Shown here piece by piece: positions 51,839-60,317 of a DNA stretch of 64,000 nucleotides. Every line of letters begins with the position of its first letter. Position 1 is the stretch's first letter. The DNA comes from Pontibacter lucknowensis (GTDB taxonomy: Bacteria; Bacteroidota; Bacteroidia; Cytophagales; Hymenobacteraceae). The translations under genes and the position numbers were made by a program. Where the stretch lies: assembly GCF_900156415.1 (NCBI RefSeq), contig NZ_FTNM01000001.1, positions 682,001 through 746,000 of the forward strand. The letters run 5' to 3'. The notes under the pieces are model-generated. The model saw only the letters and a list, made by a program, of their open reading frames with translations. It searched no databases and had not been told where the DNA came from.

Positions 51839-52950
51839 ATCTTAGAGGTATAAGTCGGCTTGCTAATAACCTGCCCGGTCTTGGGATTTATAAAACGCAC
51901 TTTCCCCCGCCTCAGTAGCTGCTCATAAGCCTCCTTGTAGTTCTCTAGAATATAATGGGTACCGATGCTGTGCATTTCGTGTACCTGCTGCACTGTACGG
52001 TTATTATAATCTGTTGCCCGCCGAGAAAGGTCTTGCACTAAATTAGCGATGGAGTACTTATAATGCTCCTGAAACAGGGACATCTGTTGATGCTGCAGGT
52101 TAGCTCCAAATAATGGCACGCCGTCTTCCTGGTAATCGCTGTATTGCGTCATGATGTCTTTGAGACGGGTATAGGCTTGCTCCACTTTAGAGGCAAATAC
52201 CAGATAGCGACCCGTTTGCATCTTATCAGGACGGTTAATCCTGAATCGGAAGGTATAGCAGCCTTTTTCTGCCAAAATGCTTTCAAAGCTGTCTAACAGG
52301 TATTCCTCTCTTCTTTCGATGTTCCTGTTCTTCTTCTGAAAGTCTTTTAGCTGGCCAAGCCGCTCTCCGAATAACATACCCAATGTTTCATCAGTTTTTG
52401 CTTTTTTCAGAGCTACTTGCAGGTCCTGTAGCGTGAAATGCACGAACAGCCCCGCTTCCCCATGCTGTAGCAAATCACACAGTCCTTTAAGCGAAAAACC
52501 GCTTCTAAATGGATTCATAAAAGTAAAAGCAGCCGGCTCTTCGTCCAGCACCTGCCTTAGGTCTGCTTCTGCTGTTTCCTGACCCAAAAAGACCGGCGTG
52601 TGCTGCAACTCTGGGAAGTAAGGCAATTGCTCAACTTGCTCCTGCAATTGGCTCAAAGCAGCGGAGTCAGTATCGTAAAAGACAGTCTTGACGGCTCTGT
52701 TCAAATCAGTCCGGGTACCTGTGCTTTTGTAAAGGAGTCTTAATATTTGAGCAGGAGGACTGGTGTTATTAAATGGGCAACCATCTTGTCCGGCTTCAAA
52801 ATCGAGGAAAAGGATTGGGATCCCTGTGTTAAGCGGGTGCTGTAGCATAGCCGCTGCCCAGGCTTCAAAAGAACTCAATAATAGTTCTCCCCTGATATCA
52901 GCAACAGTCCGTTCTGTCTTAAAGAAGCTCTTACTCTCTGCTCCAGCCAT
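51823..52950 (-). CDS. TcmP-like protein (three-Cys-motif partner family), orphan
   Basis: The 375-residue protein resembles TcmP. It has a Rossmann methyltransferase-like N-terminal part with ILFLDFEAGQDGCPF in place of the usual D-G-FAGxG loop, SPPAQILRLL, TVFYDTD and AFTFMNPFRSGFSLKGLCDLL where family members have IDPFG. A long helical insert follows, then a C-terminal winged-helix-like end (YKEAYEQLLRRGKVRFINPKTGQ). TcmP genes usually sit beside a phage Gp37/Gp68-like three-Cys protein thought to be its partner; none is present here. The degenerate SAM-binding loop suggests an altered or lost methyltransferase activity. The family call is from memory and moderate. Confidence 0.55.
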   Translation of the reverse strand: MAGAESKSFFKTERTVADIRGELLLSSFEAWAAAMLQHPLNTGIPILFLDFEAGQDGCPFNNTSPPAQILRLLYKSTGTRTDLNRAVKTVFYDTDSAALSQLQEQVEQLPYFPELQHTPVFLGQETAEADLRQVLDEEPAAFTFMNPFRSGFSLKGLCDLLQHGEAGLFVHFTLQDLQVALKKAKTDETLGMLFGERLGQLKDFQKKNRNIERREEYLLDSFESILAEKGCYTFRFRINRPDKMQTGRYLVFASKVEQAYTRLKDIMTQYSDYQEDGVPLFGANLQHQQMSLFQEHYKYSIANLVQDLSRRATDYNNRTVQQVHEMHSIGTHYILENYKEAYEQLLRRGKVRFINPKTGQVISKPTYTSKIRYSA

Positions 52951-53074
52951 GTGTGATCAGCTTACCCTCTGTTGTTTGTTTACTTTTGAACCCTCACATA
53001 CGGCAAACCTGCTTCTGCCGCTGTTTAGGACTCGGTTCCAGCAATTTTGTTGCGCGTCTGTTGCGCTATAATGC

Positions 53075-53111
53075 AAAAAGCCCCTGTAACTTCCGTTACA
53101 AGGGCTTTTTT
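53075..53111 (-). terminator. Terminator of the tRNA operon
   Basis: AAAAAGCCC-CTGTAAC pairs with GTTACA-AGGGCTTTTT with one mismatch. On the minus strand it follows tRNA-Leu by 12 bases. Confidence 0.8.
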
Positions 53112-53123
53112 CTTAAACTATAG

Positions 53124-53207
53124 TACCAGGAGCGGGAATCGAACCCGCACGAGCTTGCGCTCACAAGATTTTAAGTCTTGCGTGTCTACCAGTTCCACCA
53201 TCCCGGC
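53124..53207 (-). tRNA. tRNA-Leu (anticodon TAA)
   Basis: The 84-base minus-strand sequence folds as a class II tRNA. The acceptor is GCCGGGA/TCCTGGT (with a G-T first pair), discriminator A. The D arm contains GGTAGACA, the anticodon stem AAGAC.../...TCTTG encloses a loop with TAA, and a long variable arm (TGAGCGCAAGCTCG region) precedes a T arm with GGTTCGATTCC. CCA is not encoded. It lies 81 bases after tRNA-Gly in one transcript. Confidence 0.95.
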
Positions 53208-53288
53208 AACCTTCGGGCTGATCCCGAAGAAGTGACTTTAAAAAACAAAGACGTTGCTTATCACAACGTCTTTTATCTTCTTCATTTG

Positions 53289-53361
53289 AGCGGGAGACGA
53301 GGTTCGAACTCGCGACCTCGACCTTGGCAAGGTCGCGCTCTACCAACTGAGCTACTCCCGC
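53289..53361 (-). tRNA. tRNA-Gly (anticodon GCC)
   Basis: The 73-base sequence folds as a standard cloverleaf: acceptor GCGGGAG/CTCCCGC, D loop AGTTGGTAGA, anticodon loop CTTGCCAAG with GCC, T arm GAGTTCGAACCTC. The discriminator is T and no CCA is encoded. It is first in the minus-strand tRNA unit, about 40 bases after a good promoter. Confidence 0.97.
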
Positions 53362-53400
53362 TTTTAGTCATTTCCTAAACCCCTTAGCGATTTAGTGATA

Positions 53401-53431
53401 CAAAGATATAGACAAAATTTCAGAAGTCAAG
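53401..53431 (-). promoter_or_regulatory. Promoter of the tRNA-Gly/tRNA-Leu unit
   Basis: The minus strand reads CTTG (53431-53428), 19 bases, then TATCTTTG (53408-53401), a full -7 match with a one-off -33. Transcription would begin some 30 bases before tRNA-Gly. Confidence 0.65.
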
Positions 53432-53526
53432 AGGCTGCGCTAAAATTTTCTACTACTTTTTGTTTTCCTCCTGATTTTCAGAGAGAAAATTTTCAAAAAA
53501 ATTCAGACGCAGCCCGGCTATACCTT

Positions 53527-56157
53527 TCAGCGTACCACTTCGCCTTTATCTTTTAACAACAATTTGAGCTCGTTGAGTTTCAAAAGTGCCTCTACAGGCG
53601 TGATCGTGTTAATATCGAGCTGCTCCATGAGCTCTTTTACACGCTGCAGCTGCGGGTCCTGCAGCTCGAACATGCTTAGCTGGTAGTTATTTTTCGGAGC
53701 TGACTTCATCCGTTGTTTCGGTGCGTTCTCTGACACCTTCTCTTTCTCAAGGTGGTGCATGATCTCATCGGCTCGCAGCACCACGCTGTTCGGCATACCG
53801 GCCATCTGGGCCACATGTATACCGAAGCTGTGTTCGCTGCCGCCCTCCACCAGCTTGCGCATGAACAGGATCTTACCGCCCGTCTCCTTCACCGACACGT
53901 TGAAGTTCTTCACGCGGGTCAGGTCTTCGGCCAGCTGGTTGAGCTCGTGGTAGTGCGTGGCAAAAAGCGTCTTGGCTCGGAATTTTGGGTGGTTGTGCAG
54001 GTGCTCCACAATGGCCCAGGCAATGGAAATGCCGTCGTAGGTGCTCGTCCCGCGCCCGATCTCATCCATCAGCACCAGGCTGCGGTCCGACAGGTTATTC
54101 AAGATGCTGGCCGTCTCGGTCATCTCCACCATAAAGGTCGACTCGCCCTTCGAGAGGTTATCTGAGGCCCCCACGCGGGTGAATATCTTGTCGATGATAC
54201 CGATGTTAGCTGCCTCGGCCGGCACAAAACAACCGATCTGCGCCATCAGCACAATGAGGGCGGTCTGGCGCAGCAGGGCACTCTTACCGGCCATGTTCGG
54301 ACCCGTGATGATGATCACCTGCTGCTCTTCGTTGTCGAGGTAGATATCATTTGGCACATACTCCTCCCCCAGCGGCAACTGCTTTTCGATGACCGGGTGA
54401 CGGCCTTTCTTGATGTCGAGCACATGGCTGTCGCTCACTTCGGGCTTCACATAGTTTCCGGCCACGGCTATACCTGCAAAGGCGCTCAGGCAGTCGATCA
54501 CGGCAATCACCTTAGCGTTTTGCTGAATTTGCCCCACATAATCCATAGCCTGCAGCACCAGTTCGTTGAACAAGCTGAACTCAATGGTATAGATGCGCTC
54601 CTCTGCGTTCAGGATTTTCTCTTCGTAGGTCTTAAGTTCCTCAGTAATGTAACGCTCAGCATTAACCAGCGTCTGCTTACGAATCCAGCTGGCTGGCACT
54701 TTGTCTTTGTGCGCGTGCGTTACTTCGAGGTAGTAGCCGAATACTTTGTTGTAGGCAATCTTTAAAGAACTTATACCTGTGTTGCGTACTTCCCGCTGCT
54801 GCAGCTGGGCCAGATAATCTTTGCCCGAAAAAGCGATTTTTCGCAGCTCGTCCAGCTCCTCATTCACCCCGTCGTTGATCATGTTGCCCTGATTGGTGAG
54901 CATCGGGGCATCCGGCTTCAACACATTTTTGATCTCTTCACGGAGTCCGTCGCATGGCGCCAGCTGATCAGCTAGTTTTACAAGCGCAGGTATACCACTG
55001 GCAGCCAGCATTTTCTTAATCGGCTGAATAGCGTCCAGCGCCTTGGCCAGCTGCATCAGCTCCCGTGGGTTCACACGGCGCACGGCTACTTTGGAAATAA
55101 GGCGCTCGAGGTCGTTGATTTGCTTCAGGTGCAGGTATAACTCGTCGAGTAGTTCGCCGTGCTTGGTGAGAGCCTCCACCGTATCGAGGCGGCGCTTGAT
55201 TTGCACGACGTCCTTCAGCGGCAGCACTACCCACTTTTTGAGCAAACGGGCACCCATCGGCGTGGTAGTCTGGTCCAGAATCTGAATCAGCGGCACGCCG
55301 TCCTGATTTTGCGGGTATACCAGCTCCAGGTTGCGCACCGTAAAACGGTCGAGCCACACATACTTGTCCTCCTCCAGTCGCGATATGGTGGCGATATGGC
55401 TGATTTCATGATGGTGCGTTTCGGAGAGGTAATGCAGGATAGCGCCCGCCGAGGTAATACCCTCCTGCATCCCCTCTATACCAAAGCCTTTAAGCGAGGT
55501 CGTACTAAAATGTCTTGTTAATGACTCGTAGGCGAAGTCATAACTAAACACCCACTCCTCCAGCGCATAGTATCTAAAGTCAGGGCCGTAGCTCTGGAAG
55601 AAAGTCTCTTTCTCGCGCTTACAGAACAGCACCTCCGCCGGGGCCAGACTCTGCAGCAGCTTGCCCACATAGTTTTTGTCACCTTGTGCCGTGATGAACT
55701 CGCCTGTAGAGATATCCAGAAAGGACACGCCAGCCTCGGTCTTACCAAAGTGCACAGCCGCCAGATAGTTGTTGCTGCGCTTTTCTAGTACCTGGTCATT
55801 GAAGGAAACACCGGGTGTTACCAACTCGGTCACACCCCGCTTCACGATGCCTTTTACCGATTTCGGGTCCTCCAGCTGGTCGCAGATGGCGACACGCTCA
55901 CCAGCACGCACCAGTTTAGGCAGGTAGGTATCGAGGGAATGGTGCGGAAAACCGGCCAGTGCTGTTTCAGAAGACGAGCCGGCACCGCGCTTGGTCAGCA
56001 CAATGTCTAATATCTTACTGGCCCGCACGGCGTCTTCGCCAAAGGTTTCGTAAAAATCCCCTACCCTGAATAGCAGCAGCGCGCCCGGATGCTTCGCCTT
56101 AATGGCGTTGTACTGTTTCATCAGTGGGGTTACTGTGCCGTTGTCTCCTCCTTTCAT
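53527..56157 (-). CDS. mutS: DNA mismatch repair protein MutS
   Basis: The 876-residue MutS1 protein recognises mismatches. It has the N-terminal mismatch-binding domain with LLFRVGDFYETFGEDA (Phe-x-Glu motif near residue 37), connector, lever and clamp domains, and the ABC ATPase with Walker A TGPNMAGKSALLRQ (about residue 618), Walker B LVLMDEIGRGTSTYDG and FATHYHELNQLAED. The C-terminal helix-turn-helix dimer motif and a MutS tail end the protein (DINTITPVEALLKLNELKLLL). The first codon at 56157 fits homologues. Confidence 0.96.
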   Translation of the reverse strand: MKGGDNGTVTPLMKQYNAIKAKHPGALLLFRVGDFYETFGEDAVRASKILDIVLTKRGAGSSSETALAGFPHHSLDTYLPKLVRAGERVAICDQLEDPKSVKGIVKRGVTELVTPGVSFNDQVLEKRSNNYLAAVHFGKTEAGVSFLDISTGEFITAQGDKNYVGKLLQSLAPAEVLFCKREKETFFQSYGPDFRYYALEEWVFSYDFAYESLTRHFSTTSLKGFGIEGMQEGITSAGAILHYLSETHHHEISHIATISRLEEDKYVWLDRFTVRNLELVYPQNQDGVPLIQILDQTTTPMGARLLKKWVVLPLKDVVQIKRRLDTVEALTKHGELLDELYLHLKQINDLERLISKVAVRRVNPRELMQLAKALDAIQPIKKMLAASGIPALVKLADQLAPCDGLREEIKNVLKPDAPMLTNQGNMINDGVNEELDELRKIAFSGKDYLAQLQQREVRNTGISSLKIAYNKVFGYYLEVTHAHKDKVPASWIRKQTLVNAERYITEELKTYEEKILNAEERIYTIEFSLFNELVLQAMDYVGQIQQNAKVIAVIDCLSAFAGIAVAGNYVKPEVSDSHVLDIKKGRHPVIEKQLPLGEEYVPNDIYLDNEEQQVIIITGPNMAGKSALLRQTALIVLMAQIGCFVPAEAANIGIIDKIFTRVGASDNLSKGESTFMVEMTETASILNNLSDRSLVLMDEIGRGTSTYDGISIAWAIVEHLHNHPKFRAKTLFATHYHELNQLAEDLTRVKNFNVSVKETGGKILFMRKLVEGGSEHSFGIHVAQMAGMPNSVVLRADEIMHHLEKEKVSENAPKQRMKSAPKNNYQLSMFELQDPQLQRVKELMEQLDINTITPVEALLKLNELKLLLKDKGEVVR

Positions 56158-56357
56158 ACTTGTATATTCTTTCTGGGAAGTAGCTTCCCGGTTAATCTTA
56201 TTATGCTATGGCGCGAGCGTCCACGTTTATGTTTGCTATGGTGGGGCCTCTGGCCCCTGTGCCAGGAATAGCAACAGTTGTCGTTGCATCGTTTGCAATT
56301 TAGCAGGTATAGCTGCTGTGCTATTGAATAGCTGGCTTTTGCCTTGGCCAGGCGGGC
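56158..56357. other. Intergenic region upstream of mutS with GGGGCC/GGCCCC hairpin
   Basis: No gene is supported. GGGGCCTCTGGCCCC at 56235-56249 can form a small hairpin, and one AGGTATA motif lies near 56305. An open frame on the minus strand through 56154-56639 reads across three repeats and has no family-like sequence. Confidence 0.5.
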
Positions 56358-56470
56358 CTTACTTTTTTCCTTGATGAAAAAAGTAAGCAAAAAAATCAAG
56401 ACTATCCAAACTCGCTGAACGCTCAAACAATGGATAGTCGTTTCGCGCACCTGGCATCTTTGTCTGCTGC
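56358..56470. repeat. Dispersed Bacteroidota intergenic repeat with AAAAAGTAAGC core
   Basis: CTTACTTTTTT (56358-56368) and AAAAAAGTAAG (56377-56387) are perfect inverted arms, followed by CAAAAAAATCAAGACT and about 80 bases ending near GCATCTTTG. The core GAAAAAAGTAAGCAAAAAAATCAAG is one I know as recurrent in Cytophagales genomes; other copies are not present in this window. Confidence 0.6.
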
Positions 56471-56577
56471 GTAGGTGGCTGAGAGTTACCTGGCAATGCG
56501 TGCCAAGGGTTCGTGGAGTATGTGTGGTCTGTCGCTGAAACAACGAAGCTATACCTGAGAACTGCCAGCTACAGAAA

Positions 56578-56607
56578 GTCCCCCTTCGAAGGGGGCAGGG
56601 GGATGAC
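56578..56607. repeat. Dispersed C/G-run repeat (CCCCTTCGAAGGGGG type)
   Basis: CCCCCTTCGAAGGGGG is a perfect palindrome, followed by CAGGGGGATGACA. The same design recurs at 56668-56700. Confidence 0.65.
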
Positions 56608-56667
56608 AATTGTGCATATGCATCAAGGGGCATTAACAAAGCTATACCTGTAAAATAGCAGCAGCTG

Positions 56668-56700
56668 ATTCCCCTCTTGGGAGGGGCAGGGGTGGGTTAA
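56668..56700. repeat. Dispersed C/G-run repeat (CCCCTCTTGGGAGGGG type)
   Basis: TTCCCCTCTTGGGAGGGG pairs on itself and continues CAGGGGTGGGTTAA, parallel to the element at 56578-56607. It occurs 102 bases before the next -7 element. The wording CCCCTCTTGGGAGGGGCAGGGGTGGG is frequent between genes in Bacteroidota. Confidence 0.65.
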
Positions 56701-56768
56701 TACTTGCACCAAAATCCAATCCATTCATTCCAATCCTAAAATCACTTACTCTGCCAACCCTTTCTTTG

Positions 56769-56776
56769 TACCTTTG
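56769..56776 (+). promoter_or_regulatory. -7 promoter element of the RNA methyltransferase gene
   Basis: TACCTTTG followed by CCC matches TAnnTTTG perfectly, 27 bases before the ATG. Confidence 0.6.
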
Positions 56777-56802
56777 CCCAGTTACCCATTACCAACATCG
56801 CA

Positions 56803-57333
56803 ATGCGCAAACTTTCCATGGACGACCTCAACCGCGACTCGGTTGAAGAATTCAAAAATAAGAAAAAAATACCGTTAGTCTTGGTGCTCGATAATGTGCG
56901 CAGCCTCAATAATGTGGGCTCTGTTTTCCGCACCGCCGACTCCTTTATGGTGGAGAAGGTATACCTCTGTGGCATTACGGGCAAACCACCACACCGTGAC
57001 ATCGAAAAAACGGCCTTGGGCGCTACAGAATCCGTGGAGTGGGAGCATGTGCCGGACACCTTGGAACTGGTGAAGCAACTGAAAACCCAGGGGTATAAGG
57101 TTGGGTCAGTAGAACAAGCTGAGAATAGCCTGAAGCTAAACGAGTTTATACCTGAAGCGAAGCAGCAGTATGCCCTGGTGCTCGGCAATGAAGTATTTGG
57201 CGTAGAACAGGAAGTCATCAATCACTCCGACTTTGTACTCGAAATTCCGCAGTTTGGCACTAAGCACTCCCTTAACATTTCAGTAGCTACCGGTGTGGTC
57301 GTGTGGGACTTTCTAAGTAAGGTGATGCCATAG
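56803..57333 (+). CDS. TrmH/SpoU-family RNA 2'-O-methyltransferase
   Basis: The 176-residue protein has the SpoU knot: motif 1 VLDNVRSLNNVGSVFRTADSF (about residues 28-48), motif 2 ALVLGNEVFGVEQEV (about 125-140) and motif 3 IPQFGTKHSLNISVATGVVVWDF (about 148-170). These enzymes use SAM to methylate ribose 2'-OH of tRNA or rRNA; the target site is not predictable. It lacks the N-terminal substrate-binding domain of longer members, like TrmL. Confidence 0.93.
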   Translation: MRKLSMDDLNRDSVEEFKNKKKIPLVLVLDNVRSLNNVGSVFRTADSFMVEKVYLCGITGKPPHRDIEKTALGATESVEWEHVPDTLELVKQLKTQGYKVGSVEQAENSLKLNEFIPEAKQQYALVLGNEVFGVEQEVINHSDFVLEIPQFGTKHSLNISVATGVVVWDFLSKVMP

Positions 57334-57345
57334 TAGCCATTATGT

Positions 57346-57385
57346 AAAATTCCTGCCGTCTCAAGCTATCGAGGGCAGGAATTTT
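57346..57385 (+). terminator. Terminator after the RNA methyltransferase gene
   Basis: AAAATTCCTGCC (57346-57357) and GGCAGGAATTTT (57374-57385) form a perfect 12-base stem. Confidence 0.85.
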
Positions 57386-57710
57386 ACTATGCTACCTATC
57401 TCAAATAAAGTTTTAACAACAATCTTAAAAAAATCAACAGGCACACAAATGCCTAAATATCAGATCATTGAAAAACAAATAGCTAAAAAATTGCACTAAT
57501 CCTGCTCCTTTCTCCCGGAAATCTGTCCCGCAGATTAAACCTTTACCTTTCCAGTCTGTCCTACCTGTGGCTAATAGTTGAAGCCGGGGCGAACTGTGAT
57601 CTTCTCAGATGGAAAGCAACAGCCAGCCCCGGCACAATTCCCTACACTACCCCGTCGCTTCTCACCCTGAAGCATCTCAGCGCTTTCTTGACATATCCGT
57701 ATCTAAAATT
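57386..57710. other. Intergenic region, no gene
   Basis: About 325 bases. The first 110 are AT-rich. The rest reads as the leader of the outer-membrane gene. An in-frame ATG at 57609 extends that gene by 34 residues without signal-peptide character. No promoter match to TAnnTTTG is convincing. Confidence 0.4.
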
Positions 57711-60179
57711 ATGAGAACCTACGTTTTACCATTATTCTTTTCAGCACTTCTATACCTAACCGCTCTACCTGACCTGCAAGCGCAGGACCAACCCAGCCAA
57801 AACACCAGCAGTACCCGCGGCAAAGTATCCGGCACTGTGCAGGACGCCAACTCCAAAGCTCCTCTGGGATTCGCCAATATTGTACTCCTGACTGCCCGCG
57901 ACTCCAGCCTGGTAACCGGCGCCACTTCCGATATAGAGGGAAAGTTCGAACTCAACCGGGTACCGCAAGGGCAATTTATTCTGCGCATCTCCTCCGTAGG
58001 ATACCCTACCCGCTTCATCCCTAACATCAGGATAACAGACACTGACAGTAACATCCGATTGGGAGCCATACCTATCAAAGGCGGCGCTACGCAGCTCAAA
58101 GAGGTGCAGATTGTGACCGAACGCCCCATGGTAGAGTTTGAGCTTGACAAAAAAGTAGTGAACATGGAGCAGAACATTGCGGCCCAGGGCGGAAGCGTGG
58201 CCGATGCCATGCAGAATGTGCCTTCTGTGGATGTGGACCTTGATGGCAATGTGAGCCTGCGGGGAAGCTCCAACGTAACCATACTGGTAGACGGCAAACG
58301 CACTGCACTGTCTAACCTGACGCTCGACCAGATTCCGGCCAGTATGATCGAGAGTGTCGAGCTGATCACCAACCCTTCCTCCAAGTATGACCCGGAAGGC
58401 ACATCCGGTGTGATCAACCTGATCCTGAAGAAGAACATGAAGCCCGGCTTCAATGGCACTGCCACTGTGAATGTGGGTACTTACGAGAACTACAACAGCT
58501 CGCTCAACCTGAACTACCGCCATTACAAATGGAATTTCAACGGTGGCTACGATTTCCGCAGAAGCTACCGCCCGGGCGTACGTCGCTCTTTCCTGACCAA
58601 TCTGGACGAGGGCACTTTCCGTGAAGACCTGGGCTCTAACCGCCGAACCGATATCTCGCACAGCTTCCGGTTTGGGGCCGACTATAGCATCAACCCAAAA
58701 AACACCATCTCGGCATCCGCCCTGTACCGCACCGGCGATGAGCGTGGATTCAACAGCATCCTGAACCGCAACCTGGATGGTGAAATGAACCTTACGCGCC
58801 TGAATCTGCGCGAGACACGTGGTACTGAAGACGACGGTGTGATGGATTACAATCTCGGCTACCGCCGCACCTTCGATCAGAAAGGCCGCGAGTGGACCGC
58901 TGACGTGATCTATACCGAGCGATTTAGTGATGAAGTGGACAACATTATGCAGCGGACAACCCTGGACATGGGGCTGCCTGTTGACCGCATGAACCAACAG
59001 CGAATCACTTCTGATGATAAAACCCGCCGTATTGTGGCGCAGTCAGACTACGTGCACCCGATCAACGAAGACAGCCGCTTTGAGGCTGGTTACCGTAGCA
59101 GCTTCCAGTTGCTCGACAACGACAACAAGTTCTTTGACTTAAACCCTGAGACCAACCAGTGGCTAATAAACGACAATGTGACCAACCGCTTTGTATATGA
59201 CGAGCAGGTACATGCCCTTTACAGCAACTATAGTAACAAAATAGGTAGTGTGAGCTTTCAGGCAGGCTTACGTGCTGAACAAACCTTGACCAAGTCGGAC
59301 CAGCGGACACAAGATAACGGTGTATTCCGAAACGATTACTTCAGCCTTTTCCCAAGTGTGTTCGTGACCAAGGACTTCTCTCCCGAAAGCAAGGTACAGT
59401 TCAGCTACAGCCGCCGCATAAACCGTCCGCGTGCCTGGTCACTCAACCCCTTCATCGATTACTCTGACACACTCAACATTCGTTCTGGTAATCCGGAGCT
59501 CTTGCCGGAGTTTATCAACTCTTATGAGTTGGGCTACCTCAAGTACTGGGACAACACATCGTTCAACACCACTGTGTTTTACCGTCGTACCAACGACCAG
59601 ATTCAGCGCTTCCGTACCTTCGATGCAGCCACAGGTGTTACATCCACTACTTTTCTTAACCTTGCCAGTGGCTCGTCTTACGGCGTAGAGTTAGTAGGCA
59701 CTTACAATCCATACAAGTGGTGGCGACTTAATGCCAGCGTATCGGGCTTTAGGGTAGAATTGAATGACGCAGGAGGAGACACGGAACTAAGCAACGACCA
59801 GTGGACCTGGAACTCAAAGCTCAATTCCACGATGACCGTTTGGAAAGACCTGGCCATTCAGGTATCCGCCAACTACCGTGCTCCGATGGCAGACATTCAA
59901 GGTCAGATGCAGGAAATCTATGCTGTGGATTTGGGCTTGAAAAAGGACGTTCTTAATAAGAAAGGCACTATAACTCTCCGGGTATCTGATATCTTCGACA
60001 CCCGCGAGTTTAACTTTGAGAGTTTTGGGCCAGGCTTTGAGCAGACGAACAACAACAAGCGCCAGACACGCATTGCCTTTATCGGCTTCACTTACCGCCT
60101 CAACAGCGAAGACAACAACCGTGAGCGCCGTCGGCAGCGCGATGAGCAGGGAGGCGGTGACGATGGCTTTGACTACTAA
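57711..60179 (+). CDS. Outer-membrane beta-barrel protein of the TonB-receptor superfamily
   Basis: The 822-residue protein has a signal peptide cleaved near LQAQDQ, a carboxypeptidase-regulatory-like domain at about 40-115 (SGTVQDANSKAPLGFANIVLLTARDSS), a plug-like domain at about 130-235 (VADAMQNVPSVDVDLDGNVSLRGSSNVTILVDGK) and a barrel of the OMP_b-brl_3 type (GTATVNVGTYENYNSSLNLNYRHYKWNFNGGYDFRRSY). The C-terminus ends in a Glu/Arg/Gly/Asp-rich tail after the last strand. No TonB-linked partner genes are near, so the substrate is unknown. Start ATG 57711 gives the signal peptide directly. Confidence 0.88.
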   Translation: MRTYVLPLFFSALLYLTALPDLQAQDQPSQNTSSTRGKVSGTVQDANSKAPLGFANIVLLTARDSSLVTGATSDIEGKFELNRVPQGQFILRISSVGYPTRFIPNIRITDTDSNIRLGAIPIKGGATQLKEVQIVTERPMVEFELDKKVVNMEQNIAAQGGSVADAMQNVPSVDVDLDGNVSLRGSSNVTILVDGKRTALSNLTLDQIPASMIESVELITNPSSKYDPEGTSGVINLILKKNMKPGFNGTATVNVGTYENYNSSLNLNYRHYKWNFNGGYDFRRSYRPGVRRSFLTNLDEGTFREDLGSNRRTDISHSFRFGADYSINPKNTISASALYRTGDERGFNSILNRNLDGEMNLTRLNLRETRGTEDDGVMDYNLGYRRTFDQKGREWTADVIYTERFSDEVDNIMQRTTLDMGLPVDRMNQQRITSDDKTRRIVAQSDYVHPINEDSRFEAGYRSSFQLLDNDNKFFDLNPETNQWLINDNVTNRFVYDEQVHALYSNYSNKIGSVSFQAGLRAEQTLTKSDQRTQDNGVFRNDYFSLFPSVFVTKDFSPESKVQFSYSRRINRPRAWSLNPFIDYSDTLNIRSGNPELLPEFINSYELGYLKYWDNTSFNTTVFYRRTNDQIQRFRTFDAATGVTSTTFLNLASGSSYGVELVGTYNPYKWWRLNASVSGFRVELNDAGGDTELSNDQWTWNSKLNSTMTVWKDLAIQVSANYRAPMADIQGQMQEIYAVDLGLKKDVLNKKGTITLRVSDIFDTREFNFESFGPGFEQTNNNKRQTRIAFIGFTYRLNSEDNNRERRRQRDEQGGGDDGFDY

Positions 60180-60200
60180 CAGCGATGGATAGACAAACGC

Positions 60201-60229
60201 AAGCCGGGGAGCAATCCTCGGCTTTTTTT
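60201..60229 (+). terminator. Terminator after the outer-membrane protein gene
   Basis: AAGCCGGGGA and TCCTCGGCTT stem with loop GCAA, followed by seven T. Confidence 0.88.
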
Positions 60230-60317
60230 ATATGCCTACTATTACTGCAGCAGCATCCGCAGGTATACCTTCTTTCGTGACTTCTCCGTACCTTAAGCCG
60301 AAACCAAACCAAACACA

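Noticed and set aside
56154..56639. Long minus-strand open frame upstream of mutS
   Set aside because: It reads across three dispersed repeats and a hairpin, is Cys/His/Arg-rich without family-like segments, and overlaps the mutS start; it is a chance frame.
57410..57440. TTAACA-like repeats upstream of the second outer-membrane protein
   Set aside because: TTAACA near 57414 has no consistent 11-base partners; the region is simply AT-rich.
57765..58997. 410-codon minus-strand frame opposite the outer-membrane barrel gene
   Set aside because: It is a shadow of the barrel gene with no recognisable domain, start context or promoter.
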